A stretch of DNA of 64,000 nucleotides from Geodermatophilus siccatus (GTDB taxonomy: Bacteria; Actinomycetota; Actinomycetes; Mycobacteriales; Geodermatophilaceae): contig NZ_FNHE01000003.1 in the NCBI RefSeq assembly GCF_900103785.1, positions 310,001-374,000 of the forward strand, in the 5' to 3' direction. The notes beneath the pieces were generated by a model. That model had not been told where the DNA came from. It did not search any database and saw only the letters and a program-made list of their open reading frames with translations. A program made the translations under genes and the position numbers. Shown here one piece after another: positions 1-8,492 of this stretch; the stretch's first letter is position 1, and every line of letters begins with the position of its first letter.

Positions 1-2
1 AG

Positions 3-140
3 GTCGTCGCCGAGGGCGTGGAGACCGAGCGGATCGCCGACGAGGTGACCCGGCTCGGCGCCGACCTGGGTCAGGGCTGGCTGTTCGGCCGCCCCGTCCC
101 CCCGCCGATGGCACGGGTCAGTGCAGGCCCCAGCCGGTGA
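3..140 (+). CDS. EAL-domain protein, C-terminal fragment (cut by window start)
   Basis: Only the last 45 codons are inside the window. They read VVAEGVET, then LGADLGQGWLFGRP, the signature end of EAL cyclic-di-GMP phosphodiesterase domains (AEGVET followed by a QGxLFGRP loop). The protein probably hydrolyses c-di-GMP, but the N-terminal part with most metal ligands and any sensor or GGDEF domain is outside, so activity cannot be judged. The stop at 138-140 lies inside the 3' end of the convergent phosphatase gene, giving a 23-base antisense overlap. Family assignment is confident; exact function is open. Confidence 0.85.
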   Translation, partial: VVAEGVETERIADEVTRLGADLGQGWLFGRPVPPPMARVSAGPSR

Positions 141-699
141 GCACCTGCCGGGCGTGCTCGTGCCCGAGGACCCCGTAGGAGCCGGCCGGTAGCGCGAGCA
201 GTGCCCCCGCCCGGGGGTCCAGCCCCAGCCAGCGGGCCGAGAGGATGCGGAGCACGTGGCCGTGCGCGACGAGCATGACGTCGCCGTCCTCGAGCAGCGG
301 CCGGGCGCGGTCGAGCACCCGGTCCACCCGCACGCCGACGTCCTGCAACGTCTCGCCGGGGGTGTCCCCGGGGATGGTGCCGTCGACCCACACCGACCAG
401 GTGCGGCCCATCTCCTCGCTGATCTCCACCGTCGTCCGGCCCTCGTAGCCGCCGTAGTCGAGCTCCACGAGGTCCTCGTCGGTGGCGGTGGGCGTGAGTC
501 CGGCCAGCTCGGCGGTCCGTCGCGCCCGCAGCCGGGGGCTCACCCACACGGCCGCGAACCTGCGGTCCCCGAACTCGCCGCGCAGCCGGCGGGCCTGCTC
601 CTCGCCCTCGGGCAGCAGCGGCAGGTCGGTGACGCTGGTGTGCTGGCCGCTGAGGCTCCACTCGGTCTGCCCGTGCCGCAGCACCACGATCTCGCCCAT
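118..699 (-). CDS. Histidine phosphatase family protein (phosphoglycerate-mutase-like)
   Basis: 193 residues starting MGEIVVLRHGQTEW. The LRHGQTEW motif carries the catalytic His that becomes phosphorylated, and the second histidine motif is VAHGHVLRIL near residue 155; an acidic LVELDYGGYEG segment lies between them. The family comprises cofactor-dependent mutases and small-molecule phosphatases, and the substrate cannot be told from sequence. I chose the ATG at 699 because AGGAGG sits just upstream and the family N-terminus begins there. The gene is divergent from the aldo/keto reductase, with 118 bases between them, and overlaps the EAL gene tail by 23 bases. Confidence 0.88.
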   Translation of the reverse strand: MGEIVVLRHGQTEWSLSGQHTSVTDLPLLPEGEEQARRLRGEFGDRRFAAVWVSPRLRARRTAELAGLTPTATDEDLVELDYGGYEGRTTVEISEEMGRTWSVWVDGTIPGDTPGETLQDVGVRVDRVLDRARPLLEDGDVMLVAHGHVLRILSARWLGLDPRAGALLALPAGSYGVLGHEHARQVLTGWGLH

Positions 700-817
700 G
701 GGCCCTCCTAGCTGTGTGTCGGCGGTCACATCCTGGAAGAGCAACGCCCGGTGCGGGTGCTGCCGCGCACAGAGATCCCCGTGGCACCCGGCCGCGGGTC
801 GACCCCCTGGAGGCAGC

Positions 818-1672
818 ATGACCACGGTCGCGCCCACCGACACCTTCTCGATCGGCGGGGACCTGCCCGTCCACCGCCTCGGCTACGGCGCCATGCAGCT
901 GCCCGGCCCCGGCGTGTGGGGCGAGCCGGCCGACCCGGAGAACGCCCGCCGCGTCCTGCGCGCCGCCGTCGAGCAGGGCGTGGACCTCATCGACACCGCC
1001 GACTCCTACGGCCCGGTGGTCAGCGAGCGGCTCATCGCCGAGGCGCTGCACCCGTACCCGGAGAACCTGGTCATCGCGACCAAGGCCTGCCTGACCCGGC
1101 AGGGCCCGGGCATCTGGACCCCGGTCGGCCGTCCGGCCTACCTCAAGCAGCAGGTGGAGCTGTCGCTCCGCACGCTGCGGCTGGAGCGCATCGACCTCAT
1201 CCAGCTGCACCGCATCGACGCCGAGGTGCCGCTGGCCGACCAGCTCGGTGCCTTCAAGGAGCTGCAGGACGAGGGCAAGGTCCGCCACATCGGGGTGTCC
1301 GAGGTCTCCGTGGCCGAGCTCGAGCAGGCCCGCCAGATCGTCGACGTCGTGAGCGTGCAGAACCTCTACAACCTGACCAACCGGCAGTCGCAGGACGTCC
1401 TCGACCACGCCACCGAGCACGGCATCGCCTTCATCCCGTGGTTCCCGATCGCGACCGGTGACCTGGCCGCGCCGGACAGCCCGGTCGCCGACATCGCCCG
1501 GGAGCTCGACGCCACGCCGTCCCAGGTGGCGCTGGCCTGGCTGCTGCACACGTCGCCGGTCGTCCTGCCGATCCCCGGCACCAAGTCCCTCGAGCACCTG
1601 GCGGAGAACCTGGGCGCGGCCCAGGTGCGCCTCTCCGACGAGGACATGGCCCGCCTGGGCACCCTGGCCTGA
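818..1672 (+). CDS. Aldo/keto reductase
   Basis: 284 residues with the AKR (beta/alpha)8 pattern. The catalytic tetrad is visible: Asp and Tyr in DTADSYGP (about residues 52-58), Lys in VIATK and His in LHRID. The C-terminal IPGTKSLEHLAEN segment binds the NADP(H) phosphate in this family. It should reduce carbonyls with NADPH in the cytoplasm; the substrate is unknown. The ATG at 818 follows GGAGG (809-813) at short spacing, and longer readings upstream run antisense through the phosphatase gene. No operon partner is evident. It is followed by the dispersed 32-bp repeat. Confidence 0.9.
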   Translation: MTTVAPTDTFSIGGDLPVHRLGYGAMQLPGPGVWGEPADPENARRVLRAAVEQGVDLIDTADSYGPVVSERLIAEALHPYPENLVIATKACLTRQGPGIWTPVGRPAYLKQQVELSLRTLRLERIDLIQLHRIDAEVPLADQLGAFKELQDEGKVRHIGVSEVSVAELEQARQIVDVVSVQNLYNLTNRQSQDVLDHATEHGIAFIPWFPIATGDLAAPDSPVADIARELDATPSQVALAWLLHTSPVVLPIPGTKSLEHLAENLGAAQVRLSDEDMARLGTLA

Positions 1673-1718
1673 GGCCCCCTGCAGCGTCCCGCCGACCCCG
1701 TCCCGCCGGCCCCGCCCT

Positions 1719-1750
1719 GAGCCTGCGAGGGGTGGGGAGGACGGGGTCCT
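1719..1750 (+). repeat. Dispersed intergenic repeat, copy A (32 bp)
   Basis: This 32-base stretch (core GAGCCTGCGAGGGGTGGGG) is identical to 63686-63717 and matches 25288-25319 in the opposite orientation at 26 of 32 positions. It lies between the 3' ends of the aldo/keto reductase and the convergent STAS gene. Similarity extends upstream to a GCAG(C/G)GTCCCGCCG box in both plus-strand copies. Its placement at gene ends suggests a transcript-end or REP-like element. Confidence 0.75.
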
Positions 1751-1753
1751 CCA

Positions 1754-2233
1754 TCAGCGCCAGCGGCGCAACGTCCCCGGGCGGACCTGCCGTCGCAGCG
1801 GCCGGTCCTCGGCGCGCCGCGCGGGTCGTGCCTGGTACGGCAGACCCGCGCGGCGCGCCGGGGGCGACGGGCGCGGCGTGGGCAGGGGGACGGCGGGACG
1901 CGGGTCGACCTCGTCCACGGGCCCGTCGAGCTCGAGCCGGTCGCCGAGCCCTGCGGAGCGGACCAGCCGGCGGGTGGCTGCGGGCGCGCCCACGACCCGG
2001 CAGGAGCGGCCGGCGGGCACGAGCTCGTCGGAGAAGACGGCCAGCGCCCACAGGCCGGAGCAGTCACGGAAGCAGGCCCCGGCGACGTCCACGACGACCG
2101 CCCCGCGTCCGACGACGGCGGCCTCCTGCAGGGCCCGCGTGAGCCGCGCGGCGGCCGGGACGTCCACGTCGCCGGTCAGCCGGACGACGACCTGGTCCGG
2201 AGCGGGGACCACAGCGATCTGCAGGTGCGGCAC
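1754..2233 (-). CDS. STAS-domain anti-sigma-factor antagonist-like protein
   Basis: 159 residues. Residues 1 to about 105 form a STAS fold: beta-rich start LQIAVVP, VVVRLTGDVDV, VVVDVAGACFRDCSGLWAL, then an alpha/beta end VVGAPAATRRLVRSAGLGDRLEL. The RDCSGL segment corresponds to the DSSG loop holding the phosphorylatable Ser of SpoIIAA/RsbV antagonists; the key second Ser is kept and the first is Cys. An Arg/Pro-rich tail of about 50 residues follows. The GTG start at 2233 has GGAG 7 bases upstream. No anti-sigma kinase is adjacent. The PP2C output of the phytochrome at 48.6 kb is the type of enzyme that acts on such proteins, but a link is only a guess. Confidence 0.8.
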   Translation of the reverse strand: MPHLQIAVVPAPDQVVVRLTGDVDVPAAARLTRALQEAAVVGRGAVVVDVAGACFRDCSGLWALAVFSDELVPAGRSCRVVGAPAATRRLVRSAGLGDRLELDGPVDEVDPRPAVPLPTPRPSPPARRAGLPYQARPARRAEDRPLRRQVRPGTLRRWR

Positions 2234-2407
2234 GGGGACTCCGACCAGGGGTGCTGCACCGCCGACGGTTTCGGGCGGTCCTTCCGAACGGTAGTGCCGC
2301 GCACCCTCGCCCACAACCCACCGTGCCTGGGTGACTGCGCAGCGCGCTGGCGTGTCCCCGGCGGCCCCGCTGCGGCAGCCGGCCGGGACGCGCGGCACCA
2401 TGGCGGC

Positions 2408-3562
2408 GTGGACGCCGAGGACTTCCGCCAGGTCAGGGACGCCGTCCGGCAGCTCGTGCGGGAGGTCGTCATCCCGCTCGAGGAACGCATCGAGGACGAG
2501 GACCGCATCCCCGACGAGCTGCGCGCGCAGGCCGCCGAGATGGGCCTGTTCGGCTACGCGTTGCCCGAGGAGCACGGCGGCCTGGGCGTCACGATGGCCG
2601 AGGACGTCGAGCTGGCCTTCGAGTTCGGCTACACCACCCCGGCGTTCCGCTCGCTGTTCGGCACGAACAACGGCATCGCCGGTCAGGTGATCGCGAAGTT
2701 CGGCAGCGACGAGCAGAAGAAGACGTACCTGCCGCGGCTGGCCTCGGGTGAGCTGATCGGCTCCTTCGCCCTGACCGAGGCCGAGGCGGGCTCGGACCCC
2801 GCGGGGCTGCGCACCACCGCCCGGCGGGACGGCGACGGCTGGGTGCTCACCGGGGCCAAGCGCTACATCACCAACGCGCCGATCGCCGACCTGTTCGTCG
2901 TCTTCGCCCGCAGCGACCCGGCCGAGAGGGGCGGGCGGGGCATCTCCAGCTTCGTCGTCGACGCCAGGACGCCCGGGGTCACCGTCGGCCCCAAGGACCG
3001 CAAGATGGGCCAGGCCGGCGCCTGGACGGCCGAGGTCTTCCTCGACGACGCCCGCGTGCCCGCCGACGCGCTGATCGGCGAGGAGGGCCGCGGCTACGCC
3101 AAGGCGCTCACCGTGCTCTCCCGCGGCCGGCTGCACATCGCCGCGCTCTGCGTCGGGATGGCGCAGCGGGTGCTGAACGAGTCGGTGGCCTACGCCGCGA
3201 CGGCGAAGCAGGGGGGCGCCCCGGTCGGCCGGTTCCAGCTGGTGCAGGCGCTCATCGCCGACACGCACGCCGAGCTGCTGGCCGGGCGGGCCATGGTCCG
3301 CGACGTCGCCGCCCGCTACGACACCGGCGAGGACACCTCCATCGGGCCGTCGTCGGCGAAGCTCTTCTGCACCGAGATGGTCGGCCGGGCCGTCGACCGC
3401 GCGGTGCAGGTGCACGGGGGCCTGGGCTACCTGCGGACGACGCCCGTCGAGCGCTTCTACCGCGACGCCCGGCTCTACCGGCTCTACGAGGGCACCAGCG
3501 AGGTGCAGCGGGTGATCATCGGCGGCGGGCTGCTGCGCGACGCCGGCATGCCGCGCGGCTGA
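2408..3562 (+). CDS. Acyl-CoA dehydrogenase
   Basis: 384 residues, the usual length. The FAD/acyl-CoA motifs are ALTEAEAGSD in the middle domain, GAKRYITN, QVHGGLGYLRTTPVERFYRDARLYRLYEGTSEVQRVII at the C-terminus. The Glu of LYEGTSE is at the position of the catalytic base in many family members. It oxidises an acyl-CoA to the 2-enoyl-CoA and passes electrons to ETF. The GTG at 2408 gives the standard N-terminus (DAEDFRQVRDAVRQLV); readings further upstream are compositionally unlike a protein. The start is only moderately certain because no strong ribosome site is seen. It is divergent from the STAS gene across 174 bases. Confidence 0.9.
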   Translation: MDAEDFRQVRDAVRQLVREVVIPLEERIEDEDRIPDELRAQAAEMGLFGYALPEEHGGLGVTMAEDVELAFEFGYTTPAFRSLFGTNNGIAGQVIAKFGSDEQKKTYLPRLASGELIGSFALTEAEAGSDPAGLRTTARRDGDGWVLTGAKRYITNAPIADLFVVFARSDPAERGGRGISSFVVDARTPGVTVGPKDRKMGQAGAWTAEVFLDDARVPADALIGEEGRGYAKALTVLSRGRLHIAALCVGMAQRVLNESVAYAATAKQGGAPVGRFQLVQALIADTHAELLAGRAMVRDVAARYDTGEDTSIGPSSAKLFCTEMVGRAVDRAVQVHGGLGYLRTTPVERFYRDARLYRLYEGTSEVQRVIIGGGLLRDAGMPRG

Positions 3563-3565
3563 GGG

Positions 3566-3653
3566 AGGACCCCCTCACCCCACCGTGGCAGGACCCCGTC
3601 CTCCGCTCGACGGACCCCCTCGCCGCCGGCACCCGCGCCGGCGAGGGGGTCCG
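3566..3653. terminator. Hairpin-rich region between convergent genes; bidirectional terminator-like
   Basis: Perfect 15-base arms at 3611-3625 (CGGACCCCCTCGCCG) and 3639-3653 can form a strong stem with a 13-base loop. They lie between the convergent acyl-CoA dehydrogenase and epimerase genes. Just before, 3590-3604 matches 15 of 15 bases of one end of the dispersed repeat family (AGGACCCCGTCCTCC). There is no U-tract, as is common in actinobacteria. Bases 3654-3757 hold nothing I recognise. Confidence 0.65.
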
Positions 3654-3757
3654 GGGAGCACCGACCGCACCGCCTCCCGCCACGAGGTGCCGGCCTCCCG
3701 GCCGGCGCAGCCGTCGCGGTCGGCGGGGGCGGAGAAGTCGACCGGCACGGTGCTCGG

Positions 3758-4870
3758 TCAGCGCGGCCCGGGCACGTTGGCCGGGTCGTCGGCGGGGTCG
3801 CGCTCGGGGCCGCCGGCCGGGCGCAGCAGCGCGCCCGGCGCGCCCTCGCCGCGGCCGAGCGCGGCGACGAACTGCCGCAGCACCTCGTCCCCGGGGTGCT
3901 TCGGGGACCACTCCAGCAGCCGGCGGGCGCGGGAGCTGTCCAGCGCCGGCGCCTGCAGGGCGATGTCGAGCCAGCCGGGCTCGGTGGGCACGAGGCGGGC
4001 GTGGAAGGCGGCCGACAGCGCCGCCCGCACCGCGACCGCCGGCACCGGCACCCGCACCGCGCCCAGCGTGCGGGCGAGCGAGTCGGCGTCGAAGGTCGGC
4101 TCGGCGGCGAGGTTGAACGGCCCGGGGGCGCGGCGGTCCAGCATCGCGACCAGCGCGTCGGCGACGTCGTCGGCGTGCACGACCTGCACCCGCAGCGAGG
4201 GCAGCGGCAGCGGCAGCAGCCTGGCCACCGAGCCGGGCAGCAGGCGGGCGGCGCCGAACAGCAGCGGCCCCAGGAAGTAGCGGCCGATCTCGCTGCTGGC
4301 CTCCGGCTGCAGCACCAGGGTCGGGCGCACCACGGTCAGCGTCGTCCCCTCGCGGGAGCCGAGCTGCTCGCGGACGACGAGTTCGGCCTGCGACTTGTCG
4401 CGGCTGTACTGGGCGCTGGGGATGCCGGTGACCGGCCAGTCCTCGGCGACCTCCCGGTCGCCGCCGCCGGGGGCGTAGGCGCCGAGCGAGGACAGGTGCA
4501 CGAAGTGCTGCACGCCCGCGCCGGCCGCGGCGCGCGCCAGCCGTCGGGTGCCGTCCACGTTGACCCGGTGCAGCCGCTCGGGCTGCCGGCCCGGCTGCAG
4601 CGCCCACGCCAGGTGGACGACGGCGTCGACGCCGTCGAGGAACCGGGTGAGCTCGTGCTCGCTGCGGGTCTCGCCGAGGTCGGCGAGGTGCCACCGGACG
4701 CCGTCGTAGGGCGCGATCGAGGGCGGCTGCCGCCGGACCAGCCCCCGCACCTCGGCCACGCCGCTGCCGGGTGCGGTGAGCCGGCGCAGCAGCGCCGTCC
4801 CCACGTTCCCGCTGGCGCCGGTGACGGCGACCCTCAGGCCCTTCAGGTGGTTGCTGGTCGGTTCAGCCAT
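3758..4870 (-). CDS. NAD-dependent epimerase/dehydratase family protein (extended SDR)
   Basis: 370 residues. The Rossmann start VAVTGASGNVGTALL carries the GxxGxxG dinucleotide loop, HLADLGE and VVHLAWAL follow, and the active site is HLSSLGAY with YSRDK (YxxxK). These mark an extended SDR acting on a sugar nucleotide or steroid/flavonoid-like substrate; the substrate is not predictable. The C-terminus is Pro/Gly-rich and probably flexible. Its ATG overlaps the stop of the upstream MFS gene (8 bases shared), so it is the third gene of a regulator-transporter-epimerase operon and probably translationally coupled. Confidence 0.87.
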   Translation of the reverse strand: MAEPTSNHLKGLRVAVTGASGNVGTALLRRLTAPGSGVAEVRGLVRRQPPSIAPYDGVRWHLADLGETRSEHELTRFLDGVDAVVHLAWALQPGRQPERLHRVNVDGTRRLARAAAGAGVQHFVHLSSLGAYAPGGGDREVAEDWPVTGIPSAQYSRDKSQAELVVREQLGSREGTTLTVVRPTLVLQPEASSEIGRYFLGPLLFGAARLLPGSVARLLPLPLPSLRVQVVHADDVADALVAMLDRRAPGPFNLAAEPTFDADSLARTLGAVRVPVPAVAVRAALSAAFHARLVPTEPGWLDIALQAPALDSSRARRLLEWSPKHPGDEVLRQFVAALGRGEGAPGALLRPAGGPERDPADDPANVPGPR

Positions 4871-6152
4871 GCCCCGGCGCTACCCCCGCCGCGGCCGGTG
4901 TACCCGGGCCCGGCGCCGTGGAGTGCCGCGGGCGCAGCCCGACGGACACCAGCCCCACCGCCAGCAGCGCCGCGGCGGCGGCGAGGAAGCCGGCGCCGGT
5001 GCCCGCGACCTCCGCCAGCCGGGGCACCAGCAGGCTGCCGCCGAGGGCGCCGACCTGCAGGGCCAGCGACGACGCCGACAGCGTGGTGGCGCGCTGGCCC
5101 GCGGCCACCTGCCCGTGCAGCACCTGCTTCCACAGCGGCCAGGCCGCCGCGTTCGCCACGTGGTAGACGGCGAACAGCCCGCCCAGGGCGAGCGGTCCCG
5201 CGACCGCCACCGTCGCGACGGCGAGCGCGCCGAGCACCGCCAGCCCGCTGGTGGCGCCCGCCACCGAGCCGCGGGCCAGCCGTCGGACGGCCGGCGCCAG
5301 CAGGGCACCGAGCCCCGCCGCGGCGTAGGAGACGGCCATGACCACGCCGAAGACGGCGGCCCCCTCGGTGCGGCTGCCGGTGAGGTCGGCGACGTGCAGC
5401 GGGCCGAGCAGCTCGAGCGTGGTCAGCACGGCCCCGACCAGCAGCGAGACGGCGAGCACCCGTCGCAGCAGGCGGTCGCGCGACACCAGCCGCGCGGTGT
5501 CGCGGACGGCGGCGGGCACGGCGCGGACGCCGGCGCCCAGCGCGGGAAGACCCGAGCCGCGGGGCGTGCCCACGGGGACGACGAGGACGGCGACGGCCGC
5601 GACCGAGACCAGCGACAGCGCCGCGGCCAGCAGCACCGGGAGGACCAGCACCGCGTCGCCGGCGCCGTCGGCGAGCAGCGGCAGCAGCCCGCCGAGCACC
5701 GCGCCCAGGCACAGGCCCGCCCCGTCCGCGGCGCCCGCCCGCGACAGGCCCGGGGTCACGTCGGCGTCGGTGTCTGCGGCGTGGACGGCGTCGACGTACC
5801 AGGCCTCCAGCGGCCCGGAGTCCAGCGCCCGCCCGACGCCCTTGAGCGCCCAGGCCAGGGCGAAGAGCGCAGTGCTGTCGGCGACGGCCAGGAGCAGCAG
5901 CCCGGCGGTGGTCATCAGCCCGGCGAGCACCAGGACCGGCCGGTGGCCGAGGGCGTCGGCCAGCCCGCCCGTGGGCAGCTCGAGGAGCAGGACGACGACC
6001 GAGTAGACGGCGACGACGACCCCGATGTCGGCGGGGGACAGGCCCCGGGCCGAGGCCAGCAGCACGGTCACCGGCGCACCGAGCCCGACCGGCAGCCAGT
6101 GCAGCGCGGTCAGCCCGACGTAGCGGCGGGTGGCGGAGCGGACGCCGGTCAC
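4863..6152 (-). CDS. MFS transporter
   Basis: 429 residues with about 12 hydrophobic segments and the MFS loop 2-3 motif GGLADALGHRPVLVLAG. A second related motif occurs in the C-terminal half. It is likely a drug or metabolite exporter, with specificity unknown. The GTG start at 6152 overlaps the regulator stop as GTGA, which decides the start, and the gene end overlaps the next gene's ATG. Co-transcription with an ArsR-like regulator and an SDR suggests a small regulated efflux or modification operon. Confidence 0.88.
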   Translation of the reverse strand: MTGVRSATRRYVGLTALHWLPVGLGAPVTVLLASARGLSPADIGVVVAVYSVVVLLLELPTGGLADALGHRPVLVLAGLMTTAGLLLLAVADSTALFALAWALKGVGRALDSGPLEAWYVDAVHAADTDADVTPGLSRAGAADGAGLCLGAVLGGLLPLLADGAGDAVLVLPVLLAAALSLVSVAAVAVLVVPVGTPRGSGLPALGAGVRAVPAAVRDTARLVSRDRLLRRVLAVSLLVGAVLTTLELLGPLHVADLTGSRTEGAAVFGVVMAVSYAAAGLGALLAPAVRRLARGSVAGATSGLAVLGALAVATVAVAGPLALGGLFAVYHVANAAAWPLWKQVLHGQVAAGQRATTLSASSLALQVGALGGSLLVPRLAEVAGTGAGFLAAAAALLAVGLVSVGLRPRHSTAPGPGTPAAAGVAPGHG

Positions 6153-6733
6153 GACGGGTGCTCCACGAGCCGGAACACGTCGACCAGCACCTGCACCAGC
6201 GGCTGGCCGGGCTCCTCCCGCCCGGCGCGCCACCGCTCCAGGACGTCGTTGAGCTCGTCGACCAGCGCCCGGGCCCCGGCGGGGGAGAGGTGCAGCGCCC
6301 AGTCGTTGAGCGAGGTCGCGTCCCGCCAGGCCTCGTCGAGCTGCTCCCGCTGCGCCGCGTGCGCGGCCAGCAGTCGGCGCTGCGTCGCCAGGTTCTGGTG
6401 GGTCAGCTCCTCGACCACCTCGCGCCCGCCGGGCCGGCCGACGACGTCCTCGGTGTTCCAGCGGGTGCTGCGGTGCAGGGCGCGCCACCACCGCTCGCGG
6501 CCGGTGCCCTCCCCGGGCACCTCCTCGACGAGACCGAACCCGGCCAGTTGGCGCAGGTGGTAGCTGGTGCTGCCGCTGCTCTCGCCGAGCCGCTGCCCCA
6601 GCTTCGAGGCGGTCGAGGGCCCCTCGGCGCGCAGCAGGCCCAGCAGGGCCGCGCGCAGCGGGTGGGCGACGGCGCGGAGGACCCGCGGGTCACGGACGTC
6701 GACGGCCGGGGTCGGCGGGGTCTGCTCGGTCAC
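6149..6733 (-). CDS. ArsR-like winged-helix transcriptional regulator
   Basis: 194 residues. Residues about 15-85 form a winged helix: VLRAVAHPLRAALLGLLRAEGPSTASKLGQRLGESSGSTSYHLRQLAGFGLVEEV, the HTH_20/ArsR type. The remainder is helical and may bind a ligand. The GTG at 6733 is preferred over an upstream TTG at 6769 because a complete promoter ends exactly 7 bases before it (see 6741-6769), making a leaderless mRNA likely; the TTG would lie inside the -35 box. It is first in the operon with the MFS transporter (GTGA overlap) and probably controls it and itself. Confidence 0.85.
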   Translation of the reverse strand: MTEQTPPTPAVDVRDPRVLRAVAHPLRAALLGLLRAEGPSTASKLGQRLGESSGSTSYHLRQLAGFGLVEEVPGEGTGRERWWRALHRSTRWNTEDVVGRPGGREVVEELTHQNLATQRRLLAAHAAQREQLDEAWRDATSLNDWALHLSPAGARALVDELNDVLERWRAGREEPGQPLVQVLVDVFRLVEHPS

Positions 6734-6740
6734 CCTCCCG

Positions 6741-6769
6741 AGGCTAGGGGTGCAGAGATCTGTTTGCAA
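6741..6769 (-). promoter_or_regulatory. Promoter for leaderless regulator mRNA
   Basis: Read on the minus strand: -35 TTGCAA (6769-6764), a 17-base spacer, -10 TAGCCT (6746-6741), then 7 bases to the GTG at 6733. The surrounding A+T-rich patch (6751-6790), rare in this window, also holds TTTGCA twice, 15 bases apart, and a TTTGCAAA palindrome, possible regulator-binding half sites. Confidence 0.7.
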
Positions 6770-6835
6770 ATAGTCCTTTGCACTCCTGGGTGCATCGATC
6801 GTCGGCGACCGGGTGTCGCGATCACCGCGGAGGAG

Positions 6836-8173
6836 TCAGGGGACAGGGGTATCCAGCGACTCGCCGCGGCGCTCGGGCAGCGCCCAGCCGGCCAGCGCGG
6901 CGAGCACGAAGAAGGCGGCGAAGGTGCCGAACACCAGGCCGTTGCCGCCGGCGGCGAGCAGCGGCGGCACGCACAGCGGCGCGACGATCGAGGCGATCCG
7001 GCCGAAGCCGGCAGCCGCGCCGGCACCGGTGGCACGCAGCGCGGTGGGGTAGACCTCCGGCGTCACGGCGTAGACCGCGCCCCAGGCGCCGAGGTTGAAG
7101 AAGGACAGCGCCATGCCGGTGACCAGGACTGCGGTGTCGCCGGCGGCCAGCGCGAACAGCCCGGCGCCGACGGCGGAGCCCAGCAGGAAGACCACCAGCG
7201 TCGGCCGGCGGCCCCACCGCTCGATGAGGACCGCCGCGGCGGCGTAGCCGGGCAGCTGGGCCAGCGTGATGAGCATCGTGAAGCCGAACGAGCGGACCAG
7301 CGAGAAGCCCGAGGCGACCAGTAGCGTGGGCAGCCAGATGAACGCCCCGTAGTAGGCGAAGTTGATGCCGAACCAGACCGTCCACAGCGCCGCCGTCCGC
7401 CGACGGGAGCCCGGTGCCCACAGCTCACCCGGTCGGGCGGCCGGCACCGGCCGAGCCGGGGCCGACGGCACCGGCGCCACGCCGGCCGCCGACTCGAAGC
7501 GGCGCACCGCGGCCTCGGCCTCGTCGGTCCGGCCGCGCAGCTCGAGGAAGCGCACCGACTCCGGCAGCCCGCGGCGCACCACGACCGCGTACAGGGCGGG
7601 GGCGGCGCCCAGCGCCAGCGCCCACCGCCAGCCCGCGTCACTGCCCGGGACGACGAGGTAGCCGATCAGCGCCGCCAGCAGCCAGCCGACCGCCCAGAAC
7701 GCCTCGAGCAGCACGACGACCCGGCCGCGCACCCGGGCGGGTGCGTACTCGCTGACCAGGGTGGAGGCGACCGGCAGCTCGGCGCCCAGCCCCAGGCCGA
7801 TGAGGAACCGGAAGACCAGCAGCGAGGCCACCGACCAGGCGAGTGCGGCGGCGCCGGTGGCCACGCCGAAGACCAGCAGGGTGAGCGCGAAGACCTGCCG
7901 CCGGCCGATCCGGTCGGCCAGCAGCCCGCCGAGCGTGGCGCCCAGCGCCATCCCGACGAAGCCGATCGAGCCGATCCAGGACAGCTCGGTGGGGGTGAGC
8001 GACCACTGGACGGCGAGCGCGGCCATTACGAAGGAGATGAGGCCGACGTCCATGGCGTCCAGCGCCCAGCCCAGCCCGGAGCCCACCACGAGCCGGCCGT
8101 GCTCGCGGGTGAAGGGCAGCCGGTCGAGCCGCTGCGCGCGGCTGGCCGAGGTGGTGGTCGCGTCGGTGCTCAC
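6836..8173 (-). CDS. niaP: MFS transporter, probable niacin (nicotinate) transporter NiaP-like
   Basis: 445 residues, 12 predicted membrane segments. It follows the NiaP/YceI family closely in my memory of that family: LGWALDAMDVGLISF in helix 1, ADRIGRRQVF, GLGLGAELPVASTLVSEY, LLEAFWAVGWL, TLAQLPGYAAA, LSFFNLGAWGAVYAVTPEVYPTALRATG. NiaP imports niacin for NAD salvage in the characterised cases; other members of this SV2-like group carry aromatic acids, so the substrate is likely but not certain. The GTG at 8173 starts it. It reads away from the lipoprotein gene on the same strand, 46 bases downstream of it. Confidence 0.75.
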   Translation of the reverse strand: MSTDATTTSASRAQRLDRLPFTREHGRLVVGSGLGWALDAMDVGLISFVMAALAVQWSLTPTELSWIGSIGFVGMALGATLGGLLADRIGRRQVFALTLLVFGVATGAAALAWSVASLLVFRFLIGLGLGAELPVASTLVSEYAPARVRGRVVVLLEAFWAVGWLLAALIGYLVVPGSDAGWRWALALGAAPALYAVVVRRGLPESVRFLELRGRTDEAEAAVRRFESAAGVAPVPSAPARPVPAARPGELWAPGSRRRTAALWTVWFGINFAYYGAFIWLPTLLVASGFSLVRSFGFTMLITLAQLPGYAAAAVLIERWGRRPTLVVFLLGSAVGAGLFALAAGDTAVLVTGMALSFFNLGAWGAVYAVTPEVYPTALRATGAGAAAGFGRIASIVAPLCVPPLLAAGGNGLVFGTFAAFFVLAALAGWALPERRGESLDTPVP

Positions 8174-8219
8174 GGGCGGCCGCGTACCCCGCGCACCGCA
8201 CGGTCACGCGGCGGGCGGG

Positions 8220-8405
8220 TCAGCCGTCGCCGTCCTGGTCGCCGCCCTCGACCTCCTCCTCGACCTCGTTGCCGGCGTCCTCGACCTCGCGCTCGACGCC
8301 GTCGTCCACGGTGTCCGAGCCACACGCGGCGGTGGTGAACGAGGTCGCGGCGATCGCGATGCCGGCGGCGGCCAGGCGCCAGCGGCGGGTGCGGGTGGTC
8401 GTCAC
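8220..8405 (-). CDS. Small acidic putative lipoprotein
   Basis: 61 residues. A basic N-terminus (TTTRTRRWR), a hydrophobic stretch LAAAGIAIAATSF and TTAAC at the lipidation position resemble a lipoprotein signal, though the lipobox has Thr where Leu is usual. The mature part is about 32 residues, almost all acidic or Gly (DDGVEREVEDAGNEVEEEVE). The GTG at 8405 follows GGGAGGA with 4 bases spacing. No family is recognised. It may be a short surface or cation-binding peptide. It lies upstream of the NiaP-like gene on the same strand. Confidence 0.6.
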   Translation of the reverse strand: MTTTRTRRWRLAAAGIAIAATSFTTAACGSDTVDDGVEREVEDAGNEVEEEVEGGDQDGDG

Positions 8406-8492
8406 GGGGTCCTCCCGGGGTCGGCTGCGGTCGGGGTCCGGATGTGCCCTCGCGGGGAGCACTCCATGCGCCCGGCGGCTACGGTCGCGGTC

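Noticed and set aside
71-1597. Long open frame antisense to the aldo/keto reductase
   Set aside because: The translation is a low-complexity Arg/Gly/Val string typical of shadow frames in G+C-rich DNA and covers two convincing genes.
6733-6769. TTG at 6769 as regulator start
   Set aside because: It would place the start inside the -35 box; the GTG at 6733 is 7 bases after a well-placed -10.
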